Shown here: positions 1-8,156 of the stretch, in pieces
Layout of the letters: each line of letters starts with the position of its first letter
How positions within the stretch are numbered: the first letter of the stretch is position 1
Assembly (NCBI RefSeq): GCF_001026695.1
Contig: NZ_LDNB01000010.1
Coordinates: forward strand, 62,001 to 126,000
Reading direction: 5' to 3'
DNA length: 64,000 nucleotides
Source of the DNA: Neobacillus vireti
GTDB lineage: Bacteria; Bacillota; Bacilli; Bacillales; Cytobacillaceae
Notes under the pieces: model-generated
Told to the model about the DNA's origin: nothing
Databases searched by the model: none
What the model saw: only the letters and a program-made list of their open reading frames with translations
Made by a program: the position numbers and the translations under genes

Positions 1-31
1 ATTGAGCATCCTTGTCCTTTTTGCTTAGTTT

Positions 32-1705
32 TTAGTTATTTTTTAACACAATGGACTCGTATGGACGGAGATTGCTTTGACTGCCTGCTTCATAGTTCGC
101 AAGGACAACGTTATATTCAGCTAGCTTTATTCTAAGCTCAGCATCCTCAATGATTACTTCATCTTCACTAAAATTGCACAGTACAAGGAGGACTTCATCG
201 CTCCACTTTCGTTCGTAGGCAAACAATTTAGGATGATCCTTTAGCAGCAATTGAAAATCACCTTCTATAACAATATCCATTTCTTTTCTAAGAGCAATCA
301 ATTTTTGATAAAAATAAAAGATGGATTCCGAATCCGCCAATGCATTTTTTACATTAATTTCTTTGTATCTAGGGTTGACCTTGATCCACGGGGTTCCAGA
401 CGTGAAGCCGCCATGTTCGGAATCATCCCATTGCATCGGCGTTCTAGCATTGTCTCGGCCTTTTACATAAATCGAAGCCATGATTTCCTCATGCGGATAG
501 CCTAACGCTTTTCTTTCGTTATACATATTAATGGTTTCGATATCGCGATAATCTTCAAGGGATTCAAACTTAACATTGGTCATTCCGATTTCTTCCCCTT
601 GATAAATATATGGTGTCCCTTGCATAAAATGAAGGCACGATGCTAACATTTTCGCCGATTCCACTCGGTACTCACCATCATTACCAAATCGGGAAACAAT
701 CCGCGGCTGGTCATGATTATTCCAATACAGGCTATTCCAGCCTTTGTTATGTAACGCCGTCTGCCACTTCGTAAGATTTTCCTTCAAATCGACTAAATTC
801 AACGGTTTTAAATTCCATTTTCCGCCCGGAGCACTGTCTAAGTCCATATGCTCAAACGTAAAAATCATGTTGACTTCTTTCCGGTCAGGGTCCGTGTATT
901 TTTTAGCATCCTCTGGGGTCGCACCTGGCATTTCGCCAACGGTCATGATGGGGTAGTTAGACAAAACCTCATGGTTCATTTCTTGTAAAAATTCATGGAT
1001 TCTCGGTCCATTCATATAGTATTGCCCGCCATCGCCATATAATTGACCAACGCTCTGCTCGCCGTCCGGCAGGTCCGCCTGCTTCGATATCATATTAATG
1101 ACATCCATCCGGAAACCGTCAATTCCTTTATCGAGCCAGAACTTCATCATCTGGTACACTTCTTCCCGGAGCTTCGGATTTTCCCAGTTGAGGTCAGGCT
1201 GTTTTTTTGAAAATAAATGTAAAAAGTATTCATTGGTTGTTTCGTCATATTGCCACGCCGAGCCGCTGAACACAGAACCCCAATTATTCGGTTCTTTTCC
1301 GTCTTTTCCTTTACGCCAAAAATAATAGTCGCGATATGGATTGTCTTTTGATTTTTTCGACTGAACAAACCACTCATGTTCATCAGAAGTATGGTTCACC
1401 ACTAAATCCATGACGAGTCTCATTTCACGTTTATGCAACTCTGCTAACATCCGGTCAAAATCAGCCATTGTCCCAAACTCGTTCATAATGGCTTGGTAGT
1501 TACGGATATCATAGCCATTATCATCATTCGGCGAATCGTAAATTGGACTAAGCCAAATCACGTCAACTCCTAATAATTTCAAATAATCCAGTTTCTCAAT
1601 AATACCTTGGATATCACCGATTCCGTCTCCATTCGAATCCTTGAAGCTACGGGGGTAAATCTGGTATACTACACTCTTTTTCCACCATTGGTCATTGGTC
1701 TTCAC
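32..1705 (-). CDS. GH13 alpha-glucosidase (oligo-1,6-glucosidase type)
   Basis: Intracellular glycoside hydrolase family 13 enzyme that releases glucose from the non-reducing end of isomalto- or malto-oligosaccharides. The 557-aa protein has the usual order: a (beta/alpha)8 barrel starting at WWKKSVVYQIYPRSF, NGDGIGD near residue 25, catalytic nucleophile D201 in GFRMD, acid/base E258 in VGEM and the transition-state Asp D332 in NNHDQ. A small C-terminal beta domain follows. No signal peptide is seen. The frame is open to 1780, but a GTG at 1705 directly follows a strong GAGGAGG ribosome site and aligns with the family N-terminus, so I use it. A hairpin terminator separates it from the globin gene upstream, so it probably has its own promoter. 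Exact substrate is not fixed by sequence. Confidence 0.92.
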   Translation of the reverse strand: MKTNDQWWKKSVVYQIYPRSFKDSNGDGIGDIQGIIEKLDYLKLLGVDVIWLSPIYDSPNDDNGYDIRNYQAIMNEFGTMADFDRMLAELHKREMRLVMDLVVNHTSDEHEWFVQSKKSKDNPYRDYYFWRKGKDGKEPNNWGSVFSGSAWQYDETTNEYFLHLFSKKQPDLNWENPKLREEVYQMMKFWLDKGIDGFRMDVINMISKQADLPDGEQSVGQLYGDGGQYYMNGPRIHEFLQEMNHEVLSNYPIMTVGEMPGATPEDAKKYTDPDRKEVNMIFTFEHMDLDSAPGGKWNLKPLNLVDLKENLTKWQTALHNKGWNSLYWNNHDQPRIVSRFGNDGEYRVESAKMLASCLHFMQGTPYIYQGEEIGMTNVKFESLEDYRDIETINMYNERKALGYPHEEIMASIYVKGRDNARTPMQWDDSEHGGFTSGTPWIKVNPRYKEINVKNALADSESIFYFYQKLIALRKEMDIVIEGDFQLLLKDHPKLFAYERKWSDEVLLVLCNFSEDEVIIEDAELRIKLAEYNVVLANYEAGSQSNLRPYESIVLKNN

Positions 1706-1764
1706 TTTGCTTACCTCCTCACTGTAAACAAACACACTATAACATAAAGATGCAGCAAAACTGA

Positions 1765-1802
1765 AAAAATCCTCATCCAATAAAAGCTGGATGAGGATTT
1801 TT
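1765..1802. terminator. Bidirectional Rho-independent terminator
   Basis: A 15-bp perfect stem (1765-1779 with 1788-1802, 8-nt loop) with A and T runs on its two sides. On the minus strand it ends the globin transcript before the glucosidase gene. Confidence 0.8.
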
Positions 1803-1808
1803 GTTATT

Positions 1809-2213
1809 TTATTCGCTATCCGCTGTATTCACCATAATTCCAGCTACTTGGGTCAAACGGTCATAAAAGGCAAGTCCCGCCGGATTTTGGTCGAGGCCAA
1901 TTTCCGCGAAGGCCTCTCTCATGCAGCGAAGCCAGCACTGTGCTCTTCTCGGCGTCACTTCGAACGGCAGATGCCGCTCCCTCATGGCCGGCGGTCCGAA
2001 TTCTTGGCTGTAAAGGGCCGGGCCTCCTAAAAATTGCGGCAGGAACATCCGCTGCTTCCGCTTTATCTCGTCCATATCCCCTTCAAATAATGGGGCCAGC
2101 TCAGGATCATCATATACACGCGGATAAAAAGCATTGACTAATTTATCAATCGTTTCTTGTCCGCCTATTGCGCTATAAAGTGATTTAAAATTATATTCCA
2201 ATTTCTTCACCAT
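1809..2213 (-). CDS. Truncated hemoglobin, group II (YjbI/GlbO type)
   Basis: Small 2-on-2 globin of 134 aa that binds heme and handles O2, NO or peroxide in the cytoplasm. Visible family residues: Y30 (B10), proximal His H81 (F8) in RERHLPF and W94 (G8), the Trp that marks group II, plus FLGGP in the middle. The start ATG at 2213 has AGGGGA about 13 nt upstream. The gene stands alone between terminators, whereas the B. subtilis homologue sits beside yjbH/spx-related genes. A near-perfect Fnr-type site lies at -41.5 from a predicted start of transcription, which points to induction under low oxygen. Confidence 0.93.
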   Translation of the reverse strand: MVKKLEYNFKSLYSAIGGQETIDKLVNAFYPRVYDDPELAPLFEGDMDEIKRKQRMFLPQFLGGPALYSQEFGPPAMRERHLPFEVTPRRAQCWLRCMREAFAEIGLDQNPAGLAFYDRLTQVAGIMVNTADSE

Positions 2214-2242
2214 CCACTAGTAATTTTCCCCTGTTACCGATA

Positions 2243-2285
2243 ATTATATTGATAAACCGGATGGATTTTCGTGATTTAAATCACA
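2243..2285 (-). promoter_or_regulatory. Fnr-type site and promoter of the globin gene
   Basis: On the minus strand a TATAAT -10 element (2248 to 2243) predicts transcription from about 2236. A palindrome CGTGATTTAAATCACA (2270-2285) matches the Bacillus Fnr box TGTGAnnTAnnTCACA in all but the first base. Its centre, 2277.5, is 41.5 bp upstream of the predicted start, the normal place for a class II activator. Crp/ArcR-family relatives read similar boxes, so Fnr itself is an inference. Confidence 0.7.
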
Positions 2286-2383
2286 CTAAGGCAGAGTTTA
2301 CATAAGTTTCCTCTGGGTGCACTCAATTTCTGTCGTCATTTTGATGATTATTGTATTCTAAAAAAATGGAGAGGGGAAGTGTT

Positions 2384-2767
2384 TTACGGTGCAACTAATT
2401 CTACTTTAATCCGATCCGGGTCTTCGAAATAAACAGCGTAATGAGAATCGCCGCCAGCATAAGGATGCTTATCTTGATAGAGGATCCCTACTCCCTTCAC
2501 TTTTAACTTTTCGGTGATATCATCAACCTGTTGCGTCGAATTTGCATGGAATGCCAGATGGTTTAAACCTACTCTGCAGCGATGGTAAGGGACATCCATA
2601 AACCGATCCTGTGCTTGGACAAAAACAAGATAGGTATCACGATACATCCAACTAATGCCCGAGTCCCATTTCTGATATTGTTCATATCCTAATTCCGTTA
2701 AAAACCACTCCCAGAACTCAATCGTTTTAGTAAGATTGGAAACATAAATTTCAAGATGGTGGAGCAT
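2384..2767 (-). CDS. VOC-family (glyoxalase/bleomycin-resistance fold) protein
   Basis: A 127-aa single-module vicinal-oxygen-chelate protein. It shows the two babb halves: MLHHLEIYVSNL at the N-terminus, NHLAFHA in the middle (possible metal His) and YAVYFEDPDRIKVELV at the end (possible metal Glu). The frame stays open upstream to 2827, but GGAGG lies 8 nt before the ATG at 2767, and this start begins the VOC fold. Substrate is unknown: VOC proteins of this size include glyoxalases, dioxygenases and antibiotic-binding proteins. Confidence 0.8.
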   Translation of the reverse strand: MLHHLEIYVSNLTKTIEFWEWFLTELGYEQYQKWDSGISWMYRDTYLVFVQAQDRFMDVPYHRCRVGLNHLAFHANSTQQVDDITEKLKVKGVGILYQDKHPYAGGDSHYAVYFEDPDRIKVELVAP

Positions 2768-3036
2768 GTTTTGTTCCTCCATTTCTTCAGTATTCAAGAT
2801 CAACCTAATATTTAAAGCGGAATACATATCTCACATTTTATAAAATTTTGAAATATATTATCGTCCAATTTTACCACGATATGACATTATTTGAACATTA
2901 CCGGTAATTTTTTCTCAAATTTTCATGTCAAATGGTTATCAACAATGCTCATTGGCGGTAATTATTTTTTTGAAAAATAAGAGTATTTAAATTATAATTT
3001 AATAGAATAGATTTGTTTGAGATGGGAGAGAGTTTG

Positions 3037-3408
3037 ATGACGAAAATTCAAAATGTGGGGCAAATTGGAGTACCCGTGAAGGATATTGATAGAGCGATTG
3101 CCTTTTATAAGGATATACTAGCGCTGCCATTGCTATTTAGTATGGAGACAATGGCTTTTTTCGAGTGTAATGGTCTCCGCCTTCTGCTAAGCCTTCCTGA
3201 ACAGGAGCAATTTGTTCACCCTAGTTCGGTTATCTACTTTCAAGTAGCAGATATTAAGGAAAGCTATCAAGGATTAGTTGAAAAAGGCGCCGTCTTTATC
3301 GACGAACCACACATTGTCGCAAAAATGGGGCAAACAGAAACATGGATGACGTTCTTCAAAGATACAGAAAATAACACCCATGCACTAATGAGCGAAGTAC
3401 AAAGTTAA
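3037..3408 (+). CDS. VOC-family protein
   Basis: A 123-aa VOC-fold protein, unrelated in detail to the one just upstream on the other strand. It begins IGVPVKDIDRAIAFYKDIL, typical of glyoxalase-like domains, and ends with a DTENNTHALMSEV strand carrying the conserved C-terminal region. The ATG at 3037 is preceded by GGGAGAG; an earlier in-frame codon at 3013 has no ribosome site. It is monocistronic, with a terminator right after the stop. Function is not predictable beyond the fold. Confidence 0.8.
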   Translation: MTKIQNVGQIGVPVKDIDRAIAFYKDILALPLLFSMETMAFFECNGLRLLLSLPEQEQFVHPSSVIYFQVADIKESYQGLVEKGAVFIDEPHIVAKMGQTETWMTFFKDTENNTHALMSEVQS

Positions 3409-3414
3409 TGCTGC

Positions 3415-3447
3415 AAAGGAAGCCGTCCAGGATGGCTTCCTTTATTT
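3415..3447 (+). terminator. Rho-independent terminator after the VOC gene
   Basis: A 10-bp stem (AAAGGAAGCC with GGCTTCCTTT, 3415-3443) followed by T-rich sequence. Confidence 0.85.
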
Positions 3448-3463
3448 TTGGAAAAAAATCCAA

Positions 3464-3492
3464 TTGACTCGTGCTTTTATTTATATTAGTAT
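3464..3492 (+). promoter_or_regulatory. Sigma-A-like promoter for queT
   Basis: TTGACT (3464-3469), 17-bp spacer, TAGTAT (3487-3492). It would start the RNA near 3499, about 20 nt before the preQ1 aptamer. Confidence 0.55.
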
Positions 3493-3519
3493 ATTAGTTT
3501 GCAAGCATCTTTCATTTAA

Positions 3520-3556
3520 CGTGGTTCGAGATCCTCCCACGAAAAAAAACTAAGGA
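3520..3556 (+). promoter_or_regulatory. preQ1-I riboswitch controlling queT translation
   Basis: A tiny aptamer: stem CGTGG/CCACG with a loop holding TTC and CTCC, followed by an A-rich tail and CTAAGGAG. This matches the preQ1 class I pattern (GG-TTC loop, CCC, A-run, ACTAAGGA). The tail that pairs back into the loop runs straight into the AAGGAG ribosome site, so preQ1 binding should hide the Shine-Dalgarno and reduce translation. The downstream gene is a queuosine-precursor transporter, which fits. Confidence 0.9.
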
Positions 3557-3565
3557 GAAATGAAT

Positions 3566-4141
3566 ATGGAAAAAACAACTAACACAGTATCACAACCAAT
3601 TGGTGCCAAAACAGGTATTGGTTCTGGTGAAACTGCTGCAGCCGGCAAGGCGCATAACAAAGTGCATGGGGTTGTTGTGGGCGGAATTGTTGCCGCTTTA
3701 TACATTGCTGTTTCAGCCTTAATTCAGCCGTTTGGCTTTACTCAAGTCCAGTTCCGTGTCTCGGAAATGTTCAATCATCTGATCGTTTTTAATAAAAAGT
3801 ACATTTATGGAATCGTTCTTGGTGTATTTTTGACGAATTTACTCTTTTCACCAATGAAGGCCTATGACCTGATTTTCGGTGTAGGCCAGTCGGTGATTGC
3901 CTTATTGATTGCGATTGGATGTGCCCGCTTTATCAAAGGCATCTGGGCACGAATGATCGTCAACACCATAGTCTTCACGGTTACAATGTTCTTTATTGCC
4001 CTTGAACTGCATTTAGCATTTGGGTTGCCTTTCATGTTCACATGGTTGACAACAGCCGTTGGTGAATTTGCCGTGATGGCCGTCGGGATGCCGATTATAT
4101 ATGCTATTAACAAACGCGTTCATTTTGAAAAAATGATCTAA
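3566..4141 (+). CDS. queT: QueT-family queuosine-precursor transporter (ECF S component)
   Basis: Integral membrane substrate-binding subunit for uptake of preQ1 or a related 7-deazaguanine, working with a shared ECF energy module. The 191-aa protein has a soluble 30-residue N-terminus and then about five membrane segments. The QueT signature QFRVSEMFNHLIVFN-KYIYGIVLG and DLIFGVGQS are both present. A first ATG at 3560 lies only 2 nt from the ribosome site, so the second ATG at 3566, with 8-nt spacing, is the better start. A preQ1-I riboswitch overlaps the ribosome site. The EcfA/A'/T module at 20.3-22.7 kb may or may not be its partner. Confidence 0.93.
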   Translation: MEKTTNTVSQPIGAKTGIGSGETAAAGKAHNKVHGVVVGGIVAALYIAVSALIQPFGFTQVQFRVSEMFNHLIVFNKKYIYGIVLGVFLTNLLFSPMKAYDLIFGVGQSVIALLIAIGCARFIKGIWARMIVNTIVFTVTMFFIALELHLAFGLPFMFTWLTTAVGEFAVMAVGMPIIYAINKRVHFEKMI

Positions 4142-4148
4142 TCATAAT

Positions 4149-4190
4149 AAGAGTTGCTGCTAAAACTGAATAAAGCAGCAACTCTTTTTG
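4149..4190 (+). terminator. Rho-independent terminator after queT
   Basis: A 12-bp stem AAGAGTTGCTGC/GCAGCAACTCTT (4149-4186) followed by TTTT. Confidence 0.88.
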
Positions 4191-4197
4191 TTGTGAA

Positions 4198-4890
4198 CTA
4201 GTTGACCATTCTTTTTATCTTTTGGATTTCATCCCCATCTATTTGATTGCGAAAATCCCTATTTATTCTTACGGCCGAGCCAAAATGGTATTCCGAGGCT
4301 TGAAGCTGTTTATGTATATATTCGATATTATTGGAAGAGAGACCTGAACCCGGCATGATAATTGGCTGATCAAGAATTTTCTTTGACTCCGCTAACATCT
4401 TGTTTAATGGGTCAAGTCCTTCAAGGACCGTTGGTTTTCCACCTGAAGTTAAAATACGTTCTACATAATAAGGCGAGTTGCAAAGGGACTTATACGCCGC
4501 TAAAGCATCCGTTTGATCAATGGCACGATGAAAGGTTATGGATAGGCCTTGGGCCTCTTCTAAAACCATGTCAAGAATCTCAAAATCTACTGTATGCTTT
4601 TCGGTTAACCCTCCAAAAACAATCCCGGCGGCACCTAACTCTTTAATTATTTTAATATCTTCTTTAATAGCCTCCCATTCATTCTTATGGTATTCAAATG
4701 AATAGCTATGAGGACGAACCATAACCATTACAGGAATTTCCACACTCTTTACGACAGTTTTAATCGTTCCGTAACTAGGAGTCAGACCGCCTTCGGCGAT
4801 TGCGGAAACCAACTCAAGACGGTCCCCCCCATTGGCTTCAGCCGTTTTTGCATCTTCTTGATTTAAGACAATAATTTCTATTTTGCTCAT
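4198..4890 (-). CDS. cutC: CutC family protein
   Basis: A 230-aa TIM-barrel cytoplasmic protein of the CutC family. The conserved opening IEIIVLNQEDAKTAEANGGDRLELV, the PVMVMVRPH block, AAGIVFGGL, and the GGKPTVLEG and PIIMPGSGL segments are all present. The name comes from copper tolerance in E. coli, but a direct role in copper is disputed and its biochemical activity is unknown. It lies 3 bp after the GNAT gene on the same strand (stop 4894, start 4890), so the two are probably one operon with coupled translation. Confidence 0.88.
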   Translation of the reverse strand: MSKIEIIVLNQEDAKTAEANGGDRLELVSAIAEGGLTPSYGTIKTVVKSVEIPVMVMVRPHSYSFEYHKNEWEAIKEDIKIIKELGAAGIVFGGLTEKHTVDFEILDMVLEEAQGLSITFHRAIDQTDALAAYKSLCNSPYYVERILTSGGKPTVLEGLDPLNKMLAESKKILDQPIIMPGSGLSSNNIEYIHKQLQASEYHFGSAVRINRDFRNQIDGDEIQKIKRMVN

Positions 4891-4893
4891 TTT

Positions 4894-5664
4894 TCAATCC
4901 TCCTTAATAGGAAAATATTTGTAAAATGTTTCTGTTTGTGTCCGCGTAACGCAGCCGTTTTTTTCAAAAACTCTTTCCATTTTCTTATTTGCGATATGGG
5001 TACTCCCTATGTAGTAGGTTGCCCCCATTTCCTTTAGTGCCCATAACGAATGAAGATGTAGGGAAGTACTTAAACCTTTCCCTCTTGCTTCAGGTAAAAG
5101 TCCAAAATAAAACAATCTCCCCTCATCCATTGTGCCCGGCTCGATATGAGGGATGGAAATTCCAATCGGGTTATTTTGTAAATAATATACGTGGCATGAT
5201 TTTCCCCAGTCTTCCCCTAATTCACTTTTAACCGACATTATGTGCTGGTCCATTGTTAAAGTTGATGGTTTATTATCAGAGCCGGACATACATCTTTCCC
5301 AGAGGTGTTTAAATTCTGATTCTGAAAAGCTTTGATCTGCTAGTGCAGCATAGGTAAACGGTGTTTCCCCTTTATCAAGGTTCGTTAAATCCTTGTAAAC
5401 TTCAACTCTTGAGGAAAAATGTTCAAACCCGTTTCTTTGGAACAAATCTGATAGGTAGTTAAAGTCTTCTGATGTTTTATCTAACGAAACACCTATACGC
5501 TTCAGCCCCCAATACGAGCACAGATTAATTAACATGGAGAGCTCTTGCTCAGAAATCAGGTCTGTTGGTTTTTCTTTTTGTTCAATTGTAATGTAGGCAG
5601 GGAAGCCATTTAATATTTTAAAGGTATTACACACTAAACTCTCAATTAATAATATTTTGGACAT
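4894..5664 (-). CDS. GNAT-family N-acetyltransferase
   Basis: A 256-aa acetyltransferase-fold protein. The GNAT domain lies in the second half: FYFGLLPEARGKGLSTSLHLHSLWAL holds the acetyl-CoA-binding R/Q-x-x-G-x-G/A element, followed by the MERVFEKNGCV strand. The first half looks like a degenerate second GNAT copy. ATG at 5664 sits 9 nt after AAAGG; a TTG at 5673 would touch the ribosome site. It is the first gene of a two-gene unit with cutC. The acceptor substrate is unknown. Confidence 0.8.
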   Translation of the reverse strand: MSKILLIESLVCNTFKILNGFPAYITIEQKEKPTDLISEQELSMLINLCSYWGLKRIGVSLDKTSEDFNYLSDLFQRNGFEHFSSRVEVYKDLTNLDKGETPFTYAALADQSFSESEFKHLWERCMSGSDNKPSTLTMDQHIMSVKSELGEDWGKSCHVYYLQNNPIGISIPHIEPGTMDEGRLFYFGLLPEARGKGLSTSLHLHSLWALKEMGATYYIGSTHIANKKMERVFEKNGCVTRTQTETFYKYFPIKED

Positions 5665-5837
5665 AGCACTCAACCTTTCCCCATTTTAATCACTATTAAG
5701 AATAATTTTAATAAAAATTGAGATACGAATACAAATTCAAAGATTGGAAATGATTAGATTATTTTTTGATTATTATGAGTATTGTGGTAGGATAAATTTG
5801 TTATCGTTTTATCGAGATATTAGAAGGGAGAGGAAGA

Positions 5838-6362
5838 ATGTTACAACGTCCATTAGAAAATGAATATCCTGCGTATTATGTACCTTATGTGAAGCTAGTT
5901 CCTGAAGGTTATCTGGTATCGATTCTGAAAGAGAATCTGGTTAACACGGAAGCCCTTTTGGAGAGTTTATCTGAGGATGACAGTCATTTCCGTTACGCCT
6001 CTGGTAAATGGAGTATCAAAGAAGTACTTGGTCATATGTCCGACACTGAAAGAATCATGAGTTACCGCCTGCTGCGAATTGGACGCGGTGACCAGACACC
6101 CCTAGCAGGATTTAACGAGAACGATTATATTGCTGGTTCTCAATTCGACCAACTTCCGATAAAAATCATCCTTGAAGACTTTGCAGCAACACGAAATGCA
6201 ACCATCACGTTAATTCAGAACATGCCGGATGAGGCCTGGGCCAAAAGAGGCATTGCAAACGAAACCGATATCACCAGCCAAGCCATCGCCTACATCATCG
6301 CAGGCCATGCCATCCACCATCTGAAAATCATTCATGAACGATACCTGCCAGAATTGAAATAA
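5838..6362 (+). CDS. DinB-family putative metal-dependent hydrolase/thiol transferase
   Basis: A 174-aa four-helix-bundle protein of the DinB/YfiT superfamily. The family metal ligands fit H in GKWSIKEVLGHMSDTE and the pair of His in AGHAIHHLKIIHERYL near the C-terminus. The ribosome site GGGAGAGGAAG precedes the ATG. In Bacillus such proteins are damage-induced or bacillithiol S-transferase-like (BstA group), so detoxification is a reasonable but unproven role. It is monocistronic, and its 3' side carries a GGTGTCAGGCACC repeat element. Confidence 0.85.
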   Translation: MLQRPLENEYPAYYVPYVKLVPEGYLVSILKENLVNTEALLESLSEDDSHFRYASGKWSIKEVLGHMSDTERIMSYRLLRIGRGDQTPLAGFNENDYIAGSQFDQLPIKIILEDFAATRNATITLIQNMPDEAWAKRGIANETDITSQAIAYIIAGHAIHHLKIIHERYLPELK

Positions 6363-6436
6363 ACCATTTGATTACAGAGCAAATGGTGTTAGTTAAATGA
6401 TGTCATTTAAATGGTGTCTTTTCAAGGATGTCTTTT

Positions 6437-6490
6437 AAATGGTGTCAGGCACCGCTCGTGGACAAATGTCCGCCTGGGGTGGACACCATC
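6437..6490. repeat. GGTGTCAGGCACC repeat, extended form (copy 1)
   Basis: The 13-mer at 6441-6453 continues into GCTCGTGGACA-AA-TGTCC and closes with GGACACCAT, which pairs with ATGGTGTC. The unit can therefore form an outer stem with an inner GGACA/TGTCC hairpin. A second copy with the same inner part lies at 18326-18376. It sits in the 3' flank of the DinB gene. Confidence 0.8.
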
Positions 6491-6650
6491 GTTTTTTTCG
6501 GTTTAGCAAGAAATCAAACTTGCGAACGTTAGTTCTGTTATTTATAATGGAAATATCGGTAATAATATGTAGTGGGCTGCTTTCAATGACAACTATATAA
6601 TGCCTGGCTATCAACCTATCGATACAAAAAACTCAAGGAGCTGATTTTTA

Positions 6651-7076
6651 ATGACGGTACGATTAATTCCCTATTTAGTGATGGACGGAAATGCAAAGGA
6701 AGCGATTCATTTTTACAAAGAAGCATTGAATGCTGAGGTCCTCTTTCTTCAATCTTTCGGCGAAATGCCGGAAAACCCGGAATTCCCTCTACCTGCGGAA
6801 GCAAAGGACCGTGTGAGTCACGGGACAATAAAAGTGGGTGAAACAGAGTTAATGCTTTCTGATACATTCCCTGGCCAGCCACATCAAAGCGGAACACAAG
6901 TTACAATTTGTATTACAACTGACGATGCTACAATCGCTCATAAGTTTTTTGATGCGTTAAAGGATGGCGGTCAAGTGGGCATGCCACTCCAAGAAACCTT
7001 CTTTAGCCCGGCTTACGGCAATGTAACAGACAAGTTCGGAATTTCCTTTCAAATTTTCACTGAAGGTCGACAATAA
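6651..7076 (+). CDS. PhnB/YjdN-like VOC-family protein
   Basis: A 141-aa protein of the PhnB-like branch of the glyoxalase superfamily. It has the typical RLIPYLVMDGNAKEAIHFYKEAL start, SHGTIKVGETELMLSD in the middle and the C-terminal signature AYGNVTDKFGISFQIF. Members are often called 3-demethylubiquinone-9 3-methyltransferase-like by fold alone; that activity is not expected in a menaquinone-using Bacillus. The ATG is preceded by CAAGGAG. It stands alone with a terminator downstream. Confidence 0.85.
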   Translation: MTVRLIPYLVMDGNAKEAIHFYKEALNAEVLFLQSFGEMPENPEFPLPAEAKDRVSHGTIKVGETELMLSDTFPGQPHQSGTQVTICITTDDATIAHKFFDALKDGGQVGMPLQETFFSPAYGNVTDKFGISFQIFTEGRQ

Positions 7077-7087
7077 ATTTAGATCAA

Positions 7088-7135
7088 AACAAAACAGCTC
7101 TGTTCGCATTGATTGCGACAGAGCTGTTTTGTTTT
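7088..7135 (+). terminator. Terminator between VOC gene and citR
   Basis: Stem AAAACAGCTCTGT (7091-7103) with ACAGAGCTGTTTT (7118-7130), followed by GTTTTT. It could also stop citR transcripts from the other side. Confidence 0.8.
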
Positions 7136-7170
7136 TCTAGACAAATTCTTTCACAAATTGTAATCAAACT

Positions 7171-8049
7171 CTACAATCTATAGTTTGATATAAAATTTAA
7201 AAATTCTTTTTGCTTGGAATGATTATATTTCATAACGGCATAAGTGTTTGCATCGGGCATTGGGATCGAATGACAATCGACCTCTAGTAATCTCCCTTCT
7301 AATAATTCTCTCCTGACCGTTGAAGTCGGTAGGAATGATACCCCCAACCCCTCAACAATAAACCTTTTCGTAATATGGACTTGCGAAACTTTCATCATTC
7401 TTATACTTGGATATTTAATTTTCACTACTCTGCAAAGATATTCCCAATAACCAGGATGATTGTGGGTTAATAGATAGTTGGTTGTTAATACTTCTTCTTC
7501 ATCTAACGGGGGAGCTGATTCAGCATCCCTCCCATCATGCTGGGCAACCAATATGACTTTATCTTTATACAAAAGCTCACTAATCAAACTTGGATGACTA
7601 CTGTTTAAGCAAGACAGCCCTAAATCTACCTCCTCCTTTAAGACCGCCTGCTCAATGTCAACAGATTCAATAATTTTGACTGATATCTCCACTTCTGGGT
7701 ACTGCTTTGTATAGCTCTTTAGAACGTAGGGTAAGATGGTATCTGCGATAAGGGGTGAGATACCAAGTGATAATTTCCTTGTGTATCCTTGACTATAGGA
7801 AGATAAATCCTCAAGACCATGTTGATAAACCTCCAGCAATCTAGTTGCATGAACTAAATATCTTTTCCCCGCCTCCGTCAGTTTTATTTTTTTCCCTTCG
7901 CGATGAAACAATTGAGTCCCCAATTCTTTTTCCAGTTGTTTAATATGAACCGTTACGGAAGGCTGTGAAATATATAGGATTTCTGCTGTTCTGCGAAAAT
8001 TGCCACAATCTGCCGCCGTAATAAAGGTGTTTATCCATTGAAATTCCAT
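7171..8049 (-). CDS. citR: LysR-family regulator CitR
   Basis: A 292-aa LysR-type transcription factor: winged helix-turn-helix at residues 1-60 (NTFITAADCGNFRRTAEILYISQPSVTVHIKQLEKELG) and a periplasmic-binding-like effector domain from about residue 90. It is divergent from a citrate synthase across a 107-bp gap, exactly the B. subtilis citR-citA arrangement, where CitR represses citA. The shared gap is A/T rich with ATATTC/GAATAT-like inverted sequences that could hold its operator. The effector is unknown. Confidence 0.85.
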   Translation of the reverse strand: MEFQWINTFITAADCGNFRRTAEILYISQPSVTVHIKQLEKELGTQLFHREGKKIKLTEAGKRYLVHATRLLEVYQHGLEDLSSYSQGYTRKLSLGISPLIADTILPYVLKSYTKQYPEVEISVKIIESVDIEQAVLKEEVDLGLSCLNSSHPSLISELLYKDKVILVAQHDGRDAESAPPLDEEEVLTTNYLLTHNHPGYWEYLCRVVKIKYPSIRMMKVSQVHITKRFIVEGLGVSFLPTSTVRRELLEGRLLEVDCHSIPMPDANTYAVMKYNHSKQKEFLNFISNYRL

Positions 8050-8156
8050 ATTTTTCTCCTTATTAAAAATTTTAATTAATTACTTCTAAAATATTCAATA
8101 TTCTTAATTATTCTTTTCCTATAAAATAACACTAAATAAGGAAGGGAGCGATTTTT

